In this document: positions 26,800-35,191 of the stretch, piece by piece
Layout of the letters: the number at the start of each line of letters is the position of its first letter
Position numbering within the stretch: the stretch's first letter is position 1
Notes under the pieces: model-generated
Databases searched by the model: none
What the model was told of the DNA's origin: nothing
The model's input: the letters and a program-made list of their open reading frames with translations, nothing else
Position numbers and translations under genes: made by a program
Assembly (NCBI RefSeq): GCF_023100805.1
Contig: NZ_CP095855.1
Coordinates: 7,853,001-7,917,000 of the forward strand
From: Chitinophaga filiformis
Lineage (GTDB): Bacteria > Bacteroidota > Bacteroidia > Chitinophagales > Chitinophagaceae
Direction of reading: 5' to 3'
Length of the DNA: 64,000 nt

Positions 26800-27723
26800 T
26801 TACTTAATGTTCGCTTCCCTGAATACTACATTCAATCTCGCAGGGAACAGTCTGAATTTCGCAATGATCATCTGTCCTTCATAACTCCCCAGGAAAGTGG
26901 CGAACCCTGATCCCAATCCTGAATATGGTTCTTTCAAGCAGTAGAACAAACCACGTTTAAGCTGGTAGGAACCAAGAGCGATGTATGCCTGATATGGTTT
27001 TACAAATTCCGAACCATAATCTGCTCTCACCTTGACCACTTGCACTTTATTTGTAAACTCTATAGAAGTTGAGTCGTTGGGATCCGAGATCCAGCTCACT
27101 CCTATTACACCAATCGCATCTTTCATTTTAGCCACATAATCAACCACTTCGGGATTGGTTTTCGCAGCCATTACGTTCTGCGGCAACGGTTTTCCCTTAT
27201 TGATCGAATCGCGGACATATCTTACCGTACTTGAATTCTGATTATCAAAAACTATTTGATGTTTTTTCGTGGAATCAGACCCGTCCATAATTTTCCGCAC
27301 CTGGTCCATTGTAAGGATACTGTCGGGATTACTACGGTTAGTAATCAGCGCTACGCCATCCCAGGCAAGGAGCAGGCTTTGCGGCGATACCTTTGCCTCT
27401 TTAAAATATGTCTTTTCTGCTTCACTGAAATCTCTTGTTACGAAGATCAGCCTTGAACTATCGGCCAACAGATCTTTAAAACACTCAGCTTCGGGCTTGT
27501 ATTCAGCAATGATATGCGCATCCTTATATAAGGATTCAAAAACCTTAATTTCGGCTTCCATCAGCGGGCGATAGGTTTCATCCACACTTATTCTGATGGT
27601 CCCTGCAGTTGGCGTATCCTGCTGTCCTGCGGACTTGTTGGCCTGTCCACAGGAGGCCACTAGCGCTGCTACGGCTAACAAGATAACAGCGATCTGGTTT
27701 CGCTTCAATATTCCGGTCGTCAT
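26800..27723 (-). CDS. PstS-like substrate-binding lipoprotein
   Basis: The 307-residue protein has a lipoprotein signal (IAVILLAVAALVASC) followed by a periplasmic-binding-protein type II fold of the PstS family. The segments IRISVDETYRPLMEAEIKVFESLY, LLAWDGVALITNRSNPDSILTMDQVRKIM and VMAAKTNPEVVDYV fit this family. PstS proteins bind phosphate, but no pstC, pstA or pstB gene is near, so transport is not implied. It lies in an apparent operon with a small membrane protein upstream (15-base gap) and the TPR gene downstream. Confidence 0.82.
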   Translation of the reverse strand: MTTGILKRNQIAVILLAVAALVASCGQANKSAGQQDTPTAGTIRISVDETYRPLMEAEIKVFESLYKDAHIIAEYKPEAECFKDLLADSSRLIFVTRDFSEAEKTYFKEAKVSPQSLLLAWDGVALITNRSNPDSILTMDQVRKIMDGSDSTKKHQIVFDNQNSSTVRYVRDSINKGKPLPQNVMAAKTNPEVVDYVAKMKDAIGVIGVSWISDPNDSTSIEFTNKVQVVKVRADYGSEFVKPYQAYIALGSYQLKRGLFYCLKEPYSGLGSGFATFLGSYEGQMIIAKFRLFPARLNVVFREANIK

Positions 27724-27738
27724 ATGTTCGTCTCTTGT

Positions 27739-28008
27739 TTAATCCTTTTGATGAAATAGGTATCTCGTTCCTCTATATACACGGAAAAGACCATACGCAA
27801 TTAGTATGACCCCGAAAATAGTCACTACAGTCTGAGATACCTGGAACTCGCCCAGGTTATATTTCTGCGCAAAGATTGCATATAGGCCCAAGAGCAGAAA
27901 AAATATACCCCTTATTAATTCCCCGAGCGAACGATAATTTACCTTAGTCCGCGTGTTTCCAGATTTTTCTTGTTGCATTAGCATCGTTAGCGAATTACAA
28001 GTATACAA
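27739..28008 (-). CDS. Small two-helix membrane protein
   Basis: The product of up to 89 residues has a basic hydrophilic N-terminus and two hydrophobic segments (GIFFLLLGLYAIFAQ and VVTIFGVILIAYGLF), ending RVYRGTRYLFHQKD. Alternative ATG starts at 27984 and 27978 would remove the first 8 or 10 residues and are equally plausible. I do not recognise the family. As first gene of the set with the PstS-like and TPR genes it may belong to the same envelope function. Confidence 0.7.
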   Translation of the reverse strand: MYTCNSLTMLMQQEKSGNTRTKVNYRSLGELIRGIFFLLLGLYAIFAQKYNLGEFQVSQTVVTIFGVILIAYGLFRVYRGTRYLFHQKD

Positions 28009-28412
28009 AAAAATATTTCCAAATAAATACCTGTTCTTTTAGAGGATTGTTAAAAAAAAGTGATTCCGGCCCCATCCCCTTCACCGTAAACCAGCCACTA
28101 CGGCAGGTTTTAATAATCGTCGGGCATACACACATTTTTTCATATTCAATCTACATCTAATTAAACAAGAACTTGTTAAAACCATGTTAAATACTGGTAC
28201 TTTCAGCACTATGTCGTACGTAATCACCGGAATACATACTCATTAAAAAGAAAGTATAGTATTAACCAATCTTACCATATAGATGCGAAGAAACCAGGAT
28301 TCCATAATGCCTGTTTATCCCGTTTTACGGCCAATACCGGCTAATACGCACCAGTTCAGGATTTTAGGATGCGCATAAAATAATGTTAAAATCTTGTAGG
28401 TTTGCGGAAATT
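28009..28412. other. Intergenic region without a recognised gene
   Basis: About 400 A/T-rich bases lie between divergent genes. An inverted repeat AACAAG-AA-CTTGTT is at 28164-28177. TAGGTTTG at 28397-28404 fits the -7 element for the phosphatase gene, but no TTTG lies at the correct distance upstream. No RNA gene or conserved coding sequence is evident. Confidence 0.5.
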
Positions 28413-28850
28413 ATGAAAATACTGATGGTATGCCTGGGGAACATCTGCCGTTCGCCCCTGGCAGAAGGAATACTAAGGCATCTTGCACTTCAGCAGGGAC
28501 TGGACTGGGAAATAGATTCTGCCGGTACGGGTAACTGGCATGTGGGCGATCCTCCCGACCGCCGGTCGGTGAAGGTTGCACAGCGCCACGGAATAGATAT
28601 CTCCGGCCTGCGGGGCAGACAGTTTCAGGCAGCAGATTTTGACCGGTTTGACCGCATTTTTGCCATGGACCTGGATAATTACAGGGATATACTCCTGAAA
28701 GCAAGAACTGACGCAGATAAGGCTAAATTGCAACTGTTGCTGGACGATCAGCAACCCGTGCCCGATCCATGGTATGACGACGCCTTATTTGAACCGGTGT
28801 ATAACATGATCTACGAGGCCTGTGAGAAGATCGTGGCAGGAAAAAAATAA
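28413..28850 (+). CDS. Low-molecular-weight protein tyrosine phosphatase
   Basis: The 145-residue product carries the phosphate loop CLGNICRS near its start (nucleophile C7, R13) and the general-acid motif VPDPWYDD near residue 120, both diagnostic of the family. It removes phosphate from protein tyrosines or low-molecular-weight esters in the cytoplasm. I prefer the ATG at 28413 to an in-frame ATG at 28383, since the conserved strand MKILMVCLGN starts there and a -7-like TAGGTTTG lies between the two. It lies 27 bases before hisS and is probably co-transcribed with it. Confidence 0.93.
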   Translation: MKILMVCLGNICRSPLAEGILRHLALQQGLDWEIDSAGTGNWHVGDPPDRRSVKVAQRHGIDISGLRGRQFQAADFDRFDRIFAMDLDNYRDILLKARTDADKAKLQLLLDDQQPVPDPWYDDALFEPVYNMIYEACEKIVAGKK

Positions 28851-28877
28851 ATTACTTTAAAGCATAACTGAACAATA

Positions 28878-30227
28878 ATGATAAAACCCAGTATACCAAA
28901 AGGTACCCGGGATTTCGGACCGGTGGTGGTAAGAAAACGGCAATACATTTTCCAGACCATCCGTGAAACATTTGAGCTGTTTGGATTCCAGCCACTGGAA
29001 ACCCCTACAATGGAGAACCTGGATACGCTTACTGGTAAATACGGTGAAGAAGGTGATAAGCTGATATTCAAGATCCTTGACAATGGCGACATCCTCGGTC
29101 GTGCCCAACAGGCAAAGGATAGCCGGGAACTGGGCATCTTATTATGTGAGAAAGCCCTGCGTTACGACCTCACTATCCCTTTTGCGAGATATGTGGTAAT
29201 GAACCAGCATGAACTGGCCCTTCCTTTCAAACGTTACCAGATGCAGCCGGTATGGCGTGCTGACAGACCTCAAAAGGGCCGGTACCGGGAGTTTTATCAA
29301 TGTGATGCCGACGTTGTAGGCAGCAATTCTCTGTTAAATGAAATTGAATTGCTTCTCATATATGATACTGTTTTTACCCGGCTGAAATTAGATGGGTATG
29401 AAGTTCGTATCAACAATCGTAAAATATTGAGTGCGCTTGCTGAGATAATTGGTAAACCTGCCCTGCTCACGGATATTACTGTGGCTATTGACAAATTAGA
29501 TAAGATAGGTATAGGGAAGGTAAAGGAGGAACTACAAGAGCGGGGACTGGCTGCCAGTGAAATTGCCATCATTGAAAACTTCCTGGGTATTGAAGGTAAC
29601 AACGAGGAAAAACTGCAACAGTTGAGTACTCTCTTCAAAGATTCTCCTACCGGTCTGAAAGGCATTGAAGAATTATCTTATGTATTGCATACACAACCGG
29701 ACGCCTTCAAAACCACCCCGATCCTGGATGTAACACTGGCCCGCGGCCTGAACTACTATACAGGTATGATCGTGGAAGTTAAAGCACCTCCTGCTGTCAA
29801 AATGGGTAGCATTGGCGGTGGCGGCCGCTATGATGACCTTACCGGCCTGTTTGGCCTGCCGGGTCTTTCCGGCGTAGGTATCTCTTTCGGTGTGGACCGT
29901 ATTTACGATGTACTGGAAGAACTGCAATTATTCCCTGCTGCAGCCCAACAGGGTACTCAGGTGCTATTCTTCAACCTGGATGCGCAGTCAAGCAGCGTCG
30001 CTTTCAAACTGCTGATGCAATTGCGTAATAAGGGCATTTCTTCTGAATTATTCCATGAACCATCTAAAATGGATAAGCAGATGAAATATGCGAATAAAAG
30101 GAATATCCCCTATGTGATCATTATGGGCGAAAGTGAGGTACAGGAACAAGTAGTGAGCGTTAAGAATATGGTGACCGGCACACAGGAGAAAGTGAAGATG
30201 GCGGATTTAGCGGATTATAATTTCTGA
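28878..30227 (+). CDS. hisS: Histidine--tRNA ligase
   Basis: The 449-residue class II aminoacyl-tRNA synthetase charges tRNA-His. Motif 2 (KRYQMQPVWRADRPQKGRYREFYQCDADVVG), the histidine-specific LARGLNYYTGMIVEV and motif 3 (SGVGISFGVDRIYDVLEEL) are visible. A C-terminal anticodon-binding domain ends the protein. The N-terminus IKPSIPKGTRDFGP is typical. A strong terminator follows. Confidence 0.97.
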   Translation: MIKPSIPKGTRDFGPVVVRKRQYIFQTIRETFELFGFQPLETPTMENLDTLTGKYGEEGDKLIFKILDNGDILGRAQQAKDSRELGILLCEKALRYDLTIPFARYVVMNQHELALPFKRYQMQPVWRADRPQKGRYREFYQCDADVVGSNSLLNEIELLLIYDTVFTRLKLDGYEVRINNRKILSALAEIIGKPALLTDITVAIDKLDKIGIGKVKEELQERGLAASEIAIIENFLGIEGNNEEKLQQLSTLFKDSPTGLKGIEELSYVLHTQPDAFKTTPILDVTLARGLNYYTGMIVEVKAPPAVKMGSIGGGGRYDDLTGLFGLPGLSGVGISFGVDRIYDVLEELQLFPAAAQQGTQVLFFNLDAQSSSVAFKLLMQLRNKGISSELFHEPSKMDKQMKYANKRNIPYVIIMGESEVQEQVVSVKNMVTGTQEKVKMADLADYNF

Positions 30228-30245
30228 GGAAATTGAGCATACAGG

Positions 30246-30272
30246 CAAAGGCCCGCTTAATGCGGGCCTTTG
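30246..30272 (+). terminator. Terminator of hisS
   Basis: A perfect 11-bp stem (30246-30256 with 30262-30272) with a 5-base loop lies 18 bases after the stop codon. The T-run is short. Confidence 0.75.
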
Positions 30273-30347
30273 TTATTTAGGTCCTTCAGGGCACAGCTAT
30301 ATACTATGCTCTTTGTTATAAAAGAACCGATTTCAATTTCTGCAATA

Positions 30348-30380
30348 AAAACGGCTGCCCGCATAAGCGAACAGCCGTTT
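30348..30380 (-). terminator. Terminator of the dsbD-like gene
   Basis: A 9-bp stem (30349-30357 with 30372-30380) contains a small inner CGC/GCG pairing. The minus-strand transcript runs into a T-rich tail. It lies 20 bases after the stop codon of the dsbD-like gene. Confidence 0.75.
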
Positions 30381-30399
30381 CCTGAATAATTTATATTTA

Positions 30400-32379
30400 T
30401 TACTTTCCTTTCTTAAACGCTTCTAACCCGCACTTCAACCAGCTGGCATATTCGCTTGCACGGGGCGTATATCCAACAGGCTTTGTTAACAGCTTCTCAT
30501 CAGGGCTTATCAGCACATAATAAGGCTGTGAATTGTTCACAAAATTCTCTGTCTGCATGGTAGCGTATTTATCGCCCACAGTTTTGATCTCCTTCTTGCG
30601 ACCGGTATTGGTAGTAAAGAGGAACTGCTGATCTTCCGGTAACAATTTCCTGTCGTCCACATACAATGATACGAGGATATAATCTTCTTCTATCAATGTT
30701 CTTACTTTCTCATCCGGCCATACATTCTCTTCCATTTTACGGCAGTTCACACAAGCCCATCCTGTGAAGTCTATCAGGATCGGTTTGTGCTGTTCCTTTG
30801 CAAGTTTCAGCGCTGCTTCATAGTCATTTACCACATTCGCCTCAACCCCTTTAGCAGCGTTCTTATAAAGACTATAGCTTAATGGCGGAGGGAAACCGCT
30901 GATCAATCTGCGATTGGCATATTTGGTGTTTGTTACGCCAGGCAGCAGGTACAAAGTCATTGCCAGGAAGATCAACGCCAATACCCAACGGGTCGGACTG
31001 ATCTTCTTCAGCGGTGAATCGTGCGGGAAACGGATCTTGCCCAGGAGGTAGAGCACTATCAGGAAACCACAGATGATCCATACTGCAAAGAAAACCTCGC
31101 GTTTTACCAGTCCCCAGTGCGTTACCAGGTCTGCATTGGAGAGGAACTTAATAGCCATTGCTACTTCAATAAAGCCTAATACTACTTTTACTGAAGTGAG
31201 CCAGCCGCCGGATTTAGGCAGTGATTTCAACAAGTTCGGGAACATGGCGAACAAAGCGAAAGGCAATGCCAGCGCAAATCCGAAACCAGCCATACCTACT
31301 GTCAGCTGCATAGCGCCGCCATCGGTGGACAAAGAACCTGCCAGCAGGGAACCCAGGATAGGACCGGTACAGGAGAATGATACCAATGCCAGCGTCAATG
31401 CCATAAAGAAAATACCAATGATGCCTCCAACGCTTGTTTTTGCATCTACTTTACTGGCAAGCCCACTTGGCAGGGTGATCTCAAAATAGCCAAAGAACGA
31501 AATGGCAAACACAATAAAGATCACGAAGAAGATCAGGTTTAGCCATACGTTGGTAGAGATATTGTTCAGGATCTCAGGATCCAGTGAATCCAGGAAATGG
31601 AAGGGTAAGCTTAATAACACATATATCAGGAATATGAAAAAGCCGTAAATACTGGCGTTCATGACACCTGTCTTTCTATCCTGCGACTTTTTAGTGAAAA
31701 ATGATACGGTCAGCGGTATCATCGGGAACACACAGGGCGTCAGCAAAGCAATAAAGCCACCGATCACACCGAGGATAAACAATCCCCAAAGGCTTTTTTT
31801 GGCAGTACCCTCTTCCCCACCGCAGTTATTCACGGGATGGTCTTTGTCGATCGTAGCACGTTTCAGGGTTTGCCCCGCGGCGCTCGATTCCTGCAGGCCC
31901 GCAGCTACATTCACCAGGTTGCCGTTTGCATCTGCATTAAAACGGAATTTCACTTCTTCCGGTCCTACCACCTCGTCACCTTTCAGTGCCATATAGTTAA
32001 CAGCACCTTCCAGCTTTGTAACAGGGCCGTTCAGCTTTACAGCTACCAGGAGAGACACCTGGTTTTCGAAGTATTTGATCTCTGTATTATCGAATAGCGG
32101 TTCGGGCGCTTTTTTCAGTTCTCCTTCTTCGCTGATGCCAGTAACAGTAGCGGCACTGTCAACCACCACGCGGGTGTTAGGTTCATCATCTTTCATGGTA
32201 GTGGAAAACAATTTCCAATCTTTCTCAACAGTACCTTTCAGATGTAATATATATTCATGTTCACCCTTTTTCTCCGCTGTGTACTCCCATTTTGCGACAG
32301 CTGCCGGAGCAGGATTTTCCTGTGCCCTGACAGCAAATACCGCGGTGATAAGGATAATGAACGTAAGCAAATGCTTCAT
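30400..32379 (-). CDS. dsbD: DsbD-like thiol:disulfide interchange protein
   Basis: DsbD passes electrons from cytoplasmic thioredoxin across the inner membrane to periplasmic acceptors. The 659-residue protein has a signal peptide, an N-terminal DsbD-alpha-like domain (about 25-150), an eight-helix transporter domain (about 198-485) with paired cysteines C217 (TPCVFPMIP) and C338 (FSCTGPILG), and a C-terminal thioredoxin domain with CVNC (C544, C547). The alpha-like domain lacks the two redox cysteines: YMALKGDEVVGPEEV replaces the expected Cys-containing loop. The neighbouring upstream gene encodes a free version that keeps both. The two genes are separated by a hairpin. Confidence 0.92.
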   Translation of the reverse strand: MKHLLTFIILITAVFAVRAQENPAPAAVAKWEYTAEKKGEHEYILHLKGTVEKDWKLFSTTMKDDEPNTRVVVDSAATVTGISEEGELKKAPEPLFDNTEIKYFENQVSLLVAVKLNGPVTKLEGAVNYMALKGDEVVGPEEVKFRFNADANGNLVNVAAGLQESSAAGQTLKRATIDKDHPVNNCGGEEGTAKKSLWGLFILGVIGGFIALLTPCVFPMIPLTVSFFTKKSQDRKTGVMNASIYGFFIFLIYVLLSLPFHFLDSLDPEILNNISTNVWLNLIFFVIFIVFAISFFGYFEITLPSGLASKVDAKTSVGGIIGIFFMALTLALVSFSCTGPILGSLLAGSLSTDGGAMQLTVGMAGFGFALALPFALFAMFPNLLKSLPKSGGWLTSVKVVLGFIEVAMAIKFLSNADLVTHWGLVKREVFFAVWIICGFLIVLYLLGKIRFPHDSPLKKISPTRWVLALIFLAMTLYLLPGVTNTKYANRRLISGFPPPLSYSLYKNAAKGVEANVVNDYEAALKLAKEQHKPILIDFTGWACVNCRKMEENVWPDEKVRTLIEEDYILVSLYVDDRKLLPEDQQFLFTTNTGRKKEIKTVGDKYATMQTENFVNNSQPYYVLISPDEKLLTKPVGYTPRASEYASWLKCGLEAFKKGK

Positions 32380-32419
32380 ATAAATAATAGGCTTTAAAGA
32401 CTTGTTACCATTCCAAATA

Positions 32420-32448
32420 ATAAACGAGTTCCGGGGGAACTCGTTTAT
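32420..32448 (-). terminator. Hairpin terminator between the alpha-like gene and dsbD
   Basis: A perfect 13-bp stem (32420-32432 with 32436-32448) is closed by three bases and followed on the minus strand by a moderately T-rich stretch. It probably ends or attenuates transcription from the upstream gene before dsbD. Confidence 0.75.
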
Positions 32449-32492
32449 ATTGTTGTTTACCTGGCGGATGATCGCTCACCCGTAGTCATGAC

Positions 32493-32948
32493 TTATTTTC
32501 CTCCTACGCTGATAGCGAATTCCACTTCTTTCGGCGGCAGGCACTGGTGATCATCACACACCATAAACTCTACGCTACCTTTTACTTTAGTAGCAGCCTT
32601 TCCTTTAACGGTTACCTTCTGCACGAAATTCACCTGGTTTTCGTAGTATTTCAGCTCGGAATCGAAGTTCTTATCAAATGCCTTATGCAGCTTGCCTACT
32701 TCACGGATCTTGCCTACTGGTACCACCAACGGATTTTTCGTCAGTTTGAAAGTAGTAGGTACCGGACCTTCACCTGCCTCCTGTGCGTACAGGTGCCATT
32801 TGCTCTCTATGGTAGCCGTCATGTGCAATTCATAGGTAGTAGCGTCGATCTTCTTGGCGGTAAAATCCCATTTCACCGGGTTTTCTATCTGCGCACTTGC
32901 CAGAACCGGCAACGCAAATAGCAAGACTGCTGTCAGTAATTTTTTCAT
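32493..32948 (-). CDS. Stand-alone DsbD-alpha-like periplasmic protein
   Basis: The 151-residue product has a signal peptide (MKKLLTAVLLFALPVLASAQ) and a single immunoglobulin-like domain homologous to the N-terminal domain of DsbD and to Bacteroidota 'disulphide bond corrector' domains. The redox pair is intact: C131 and C136 in VCDDHQCLPPKEVEF. Compared by eye with the N-terminal part of the adjacent DsbD-like protein, the framework is similar (IKYFENQVS against LKYYENQVN), but only this copy has the cysteines. It probably accepts electrons from the thioredoxin-like domain of DsbD and passes them on in the periplasm (inference). Confidence 0.87.
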   Translation of the reverse strand: MKKLLTAVLLFALPVLASAQIENPVKWDFTAKKIDATTYELHMTATIESKWHLYAQEAGEGPVPTTFKLTKNPLVVPVGKIREVGKLHKAFDKNFDSELKYYENQVNFVQKVTVKGKAATKVKGSVEFMVCDDHQCLPPKEVEFAISVGGK

Positions 32949-33012
32949 ACTAGATTTTTTAACTGGTTGGTTGGCTTGATTTTTAAATATTAGTGGTTAT
33001 GCTACCACGGTA

Positions 33013-33705
33013 TCAATTATTGTTAATAAGGCTCTGGAAAATAAGCTGGCCATCGGTATTGCCTAATACTGAACTGGTAGCCCTTTCAGGGTGCGGCATC
33101 ATACCGAATACGTTACGCTCTTTATTACAGATACCGGCGATATTACGCAGCGCTCCATTAGGATTGGCATTATCTACCACATTACCGAATTCATCGCAGT
33201 AACGGAAAAGTACCTGGTTGTTGGCAAACAGGCCTTCCAGTGTTGCATCATCTGCATAATAGCGGCCTTCACCATGTGCTACCGGGATCTTCAATGCGCG
33301 TCCGGTCACATCTTTGGTCAGGGATGCGGATGTATTTTCACTTTTCAGGTATACATTCTTACATACAAACTGCTGATGGCTGTTCTGCAGCAGGGCGCCC
33401 GGTAACAGACCCGCTTCACACAGGATCTGGAAACCATTACATACCCCGATCACACGACCACCTTTATTGGCAAACTCTATCACGCTCTGCATCATGGGAC
33501 TAAAACGGGCAATAGCACCGCAACGCAGGTAATCGCCGTAGGAAAAGCCGCCTGGCAGTACAATACAATCTTCTTTAGTGAACTTGCTCAGGTCAGAGTC
33601 TTTATGCCACAGCTCTATTACCTCCTGTCCAAGATCGTTACGCAGTGAATCGATCATGTCATGATCGCAATTAGAGCCTGGAAAGGTGACAACGCCAAAT
33701 TTCAT
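33013..33705 (-). CDS. purQ: Phosphoribosylformylglycinamidine synthase subunit PurQ
   Basis: PurQ is the glutaminase part of the fourth step of purine synthesis. The 230-residue class I glutamine amidotransferase has the nucleophile C89 (GVCNGFQIL) and the catalytic H205 and E207 (MPHPERA). FPGSNCDHD at the start and LPGGFSYGDYLRCGAIA are family signatures. It needs separate PurL and PurS partners, which are not in this window. No other purine gene is adjacent; purA lies 25 kb away. Confidence 0.95.
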   Translation of the reverse strand: MKFGVVTFPGSNCDHDMIDSLRNDLGQEVIELWHKDSDLSKFTKEDCIVLPGGFSYGDYLRCGAIARFSPMMQSVIEFANKGGRVIGVCNGFQILCEAGLLPGALLQNSHQQFVCKNVYLKSENTSASLTKDVTGRALKIPVAHGEGRYYADDATLEGLFANNQVLFRYCDEFGNVVDNANPNGALRNIAGICNKERNVFGMMPHPERATSSVLGNTDGQLIFQSLINNN

Positions 33706-33872
33706 GTTTAATTTGTTGAATGTTACGGTCTAAAATATTATTCATGCTTTATCCGGCAGATAACAGCTGTTGGACCATTAATCGAAATTACCGGAAAAGG
33801 CACAAAATTACTACGCCGTCCGCACATTTCCATAGCCGTTCGTCCGGTTTTAACAATTAGCCCTGAAACAGG

Positions 33873-34856
33873 CTAATTTTTGCTGAAATACTGCATGATA
33901 ATGACATATGCCAATGTCAGGATGTGGATAACGTTCGCTACCGTGTTGTTAACAATAGACCAATATGCGTTGGCTACAAACAGGGAAAGTGGTAAAATAG
34001 CGAGTACCCAGTATGCCGGGGAAAAATGTACATTGAAAAAAGGCACCATCATGGCTATAAACACGTATACGATCAATACATTCCAGATCTTACGGCCCTG
34101 TATCAGCATCTTTTTAAGGGTACGCTGCAGTAATAACCAGCCCAGTACAAAGAAGAACAGGCTGATGGCCATGGCTCCCCATACCTTGTAATGGCTGATA
34201 AAAGGTATTTCAAGCCCTATTCTTGGAATTTTGGCAAACAGGATCCACTGGTCGGTCAGGAAGAGGTAGGTGCCTAACAGGTATATCGGACAGATCAGGC
34301 CCAGCAGTGCTATGATCCATTCCGCGAGCCGGAAGGGACGCATGATCAGCAGGCTTAACCATAACAGCAGACAGAATATTGTAGCCGGGAAATAGAACAA
34401 TCCACATACTCCCAGTGCAAAACCGATGTTAAATACCACATCCCTCGCGGAGGTACGGGTATATAACAGGGTGATACTGGAAAATACCCACAACATCACC
34501 AGGTTCACCAGCAGCGCAGGGGAAAATATGTTCCAGCCCTCGTAAAGGGAGGTAAAGAGCATATAGCTCATGGCGGGCAGGTAGGTAGGCTTGGCGAATA
34601 AACGCTGGTGGTTGACGATCTTTGTTACCAGCAGCGCCTGCAATAATAATAACAGTACCGCCAGCGAGGTGAACAGGAAAGGGCTCTTTCCAAATGCCAT
34701 TTCCATCCATTTCACAAACAGACCATATAATAAACCTTCGTTGCCGTCTACCAGGAAGGAAGACGGATGGATCAGGTAATAGAATTTTACCAGGAGCGTA
34801 TATATCAACAGCAACAGTACCGTTAGCGGGTTGCCTGAGCGGAAAAACTTTACCAC
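33873..34856 (-). CDS. Polytopic membrane protein, DUF6427-like
   Basis: The 327-residue protein consists of about nine to ten hydrophobic helices. The N-terminal signature FFRSGNPLTVLLLLIYTLLVKFYYLIHP and the internal FNIGFALGVCGLFYFPATIFCLLLWLSLLIMRPF match what I recall of a Bacteroidota-specific family of uncharacterised membrane proteins (DUF6427). The assignment comes from pattern memory. No function is known to me. Confidence 0.7.
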   Translation of the reverse strand: MVKFFRSGNPLTVLLLLIYTLLVKFYYLIHPSSFLVDGNEGLLYGLFVKWMEMAFGKSPFLFTSLAVLLLLLQALLVTKIVNHQRLFAKPTYLPAMSYMLFTSLYEGWNIFSPALLVNLVMLWVFSSITLLYTRTSARDVVFNIGFALGVCGLFYFPATIFCLLLWLSLLIMRPFRLAEWIIALLGLICPIYLLGTYLFLTDQWILFAKIPRIGLEIPFISHYKVWGAMAISLFFFVLGWLLLQRTLKKMLIQGRKIWNVLIVYVFIAMMVPFFNVHFSPAYWVLAILPLSLFVANAYWSIVNNTVANVIHILTLAYVIIMQYFSKN

Positions 34857-34960
34857 AATATGATTTCTCTTTTCAACTTTTGAAAGCGTTCCAAAGGTAT
34901 TTTAAAGCGGGAGAAAATCAAAATATTATGAAAACCATGAATAATTAATGTGTTTTTACA

Positions 34961-35170
34961 GTTGTGCCTGTCCAATTGGGGGTGTGAAATCCGTTTTTGT
35001 TCCCCCGGGGTTGAAACCCCGGCTACAAACACAGAGACCCCTGCCGGGGTCTAATGCAGCGGATGACCGGCATTGGTTGTGCCTGTCCGATTCGGGTTCC
35101 CGGCGGTTGCTCCCCGGCTACAAACACAAAGACCCCTGCCGGGGTCTAATGCAGCGAATGATCGGCATTG
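34961..35170. repeat. Two-copy hairpin-rich intergenic repeat
   Basis: Unit 1 (34961-35075, 115 bp) and unit 2 (35076-35170, 95 bp) are nearly identical apart from about 20 missing bases and a few substitutions in unit 2. Both contain GGCTACAAACACA followed by the hairpin AGACCCC-TGCC-GGGGTCT (35035-35052 and 35130-35147), then TAATGCAGCG and CGGCATTGGTTG. Unit 1 has an additional hairpin CCGGGG-TTGAAA-CCCCGG (35005-35022). A partial third unit start (GTTG) follows. The array lies between a lipoprotein gene and the start of the DUF6427-like gene. It resembles dispersed palindromic repeats rather than CRISPR, as there are no unique spacers of constant size. Confidence 0.85.
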
Positions 35171-35191
35171 GTTGCCCTTTTGAACCGGCTT

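Noticed and set aside
28164..28177. AACAAG-AA-CTTGTT as an operator
   Set aside because: Single short inverted repeat in A/T-rich DNA with no regulator nearby; it could arise by chance.
34961..35170. Possible CRISPR array
   Set aside because: There are only two long units of different size with near-identical content and no unique spacers; no cas genes are near.
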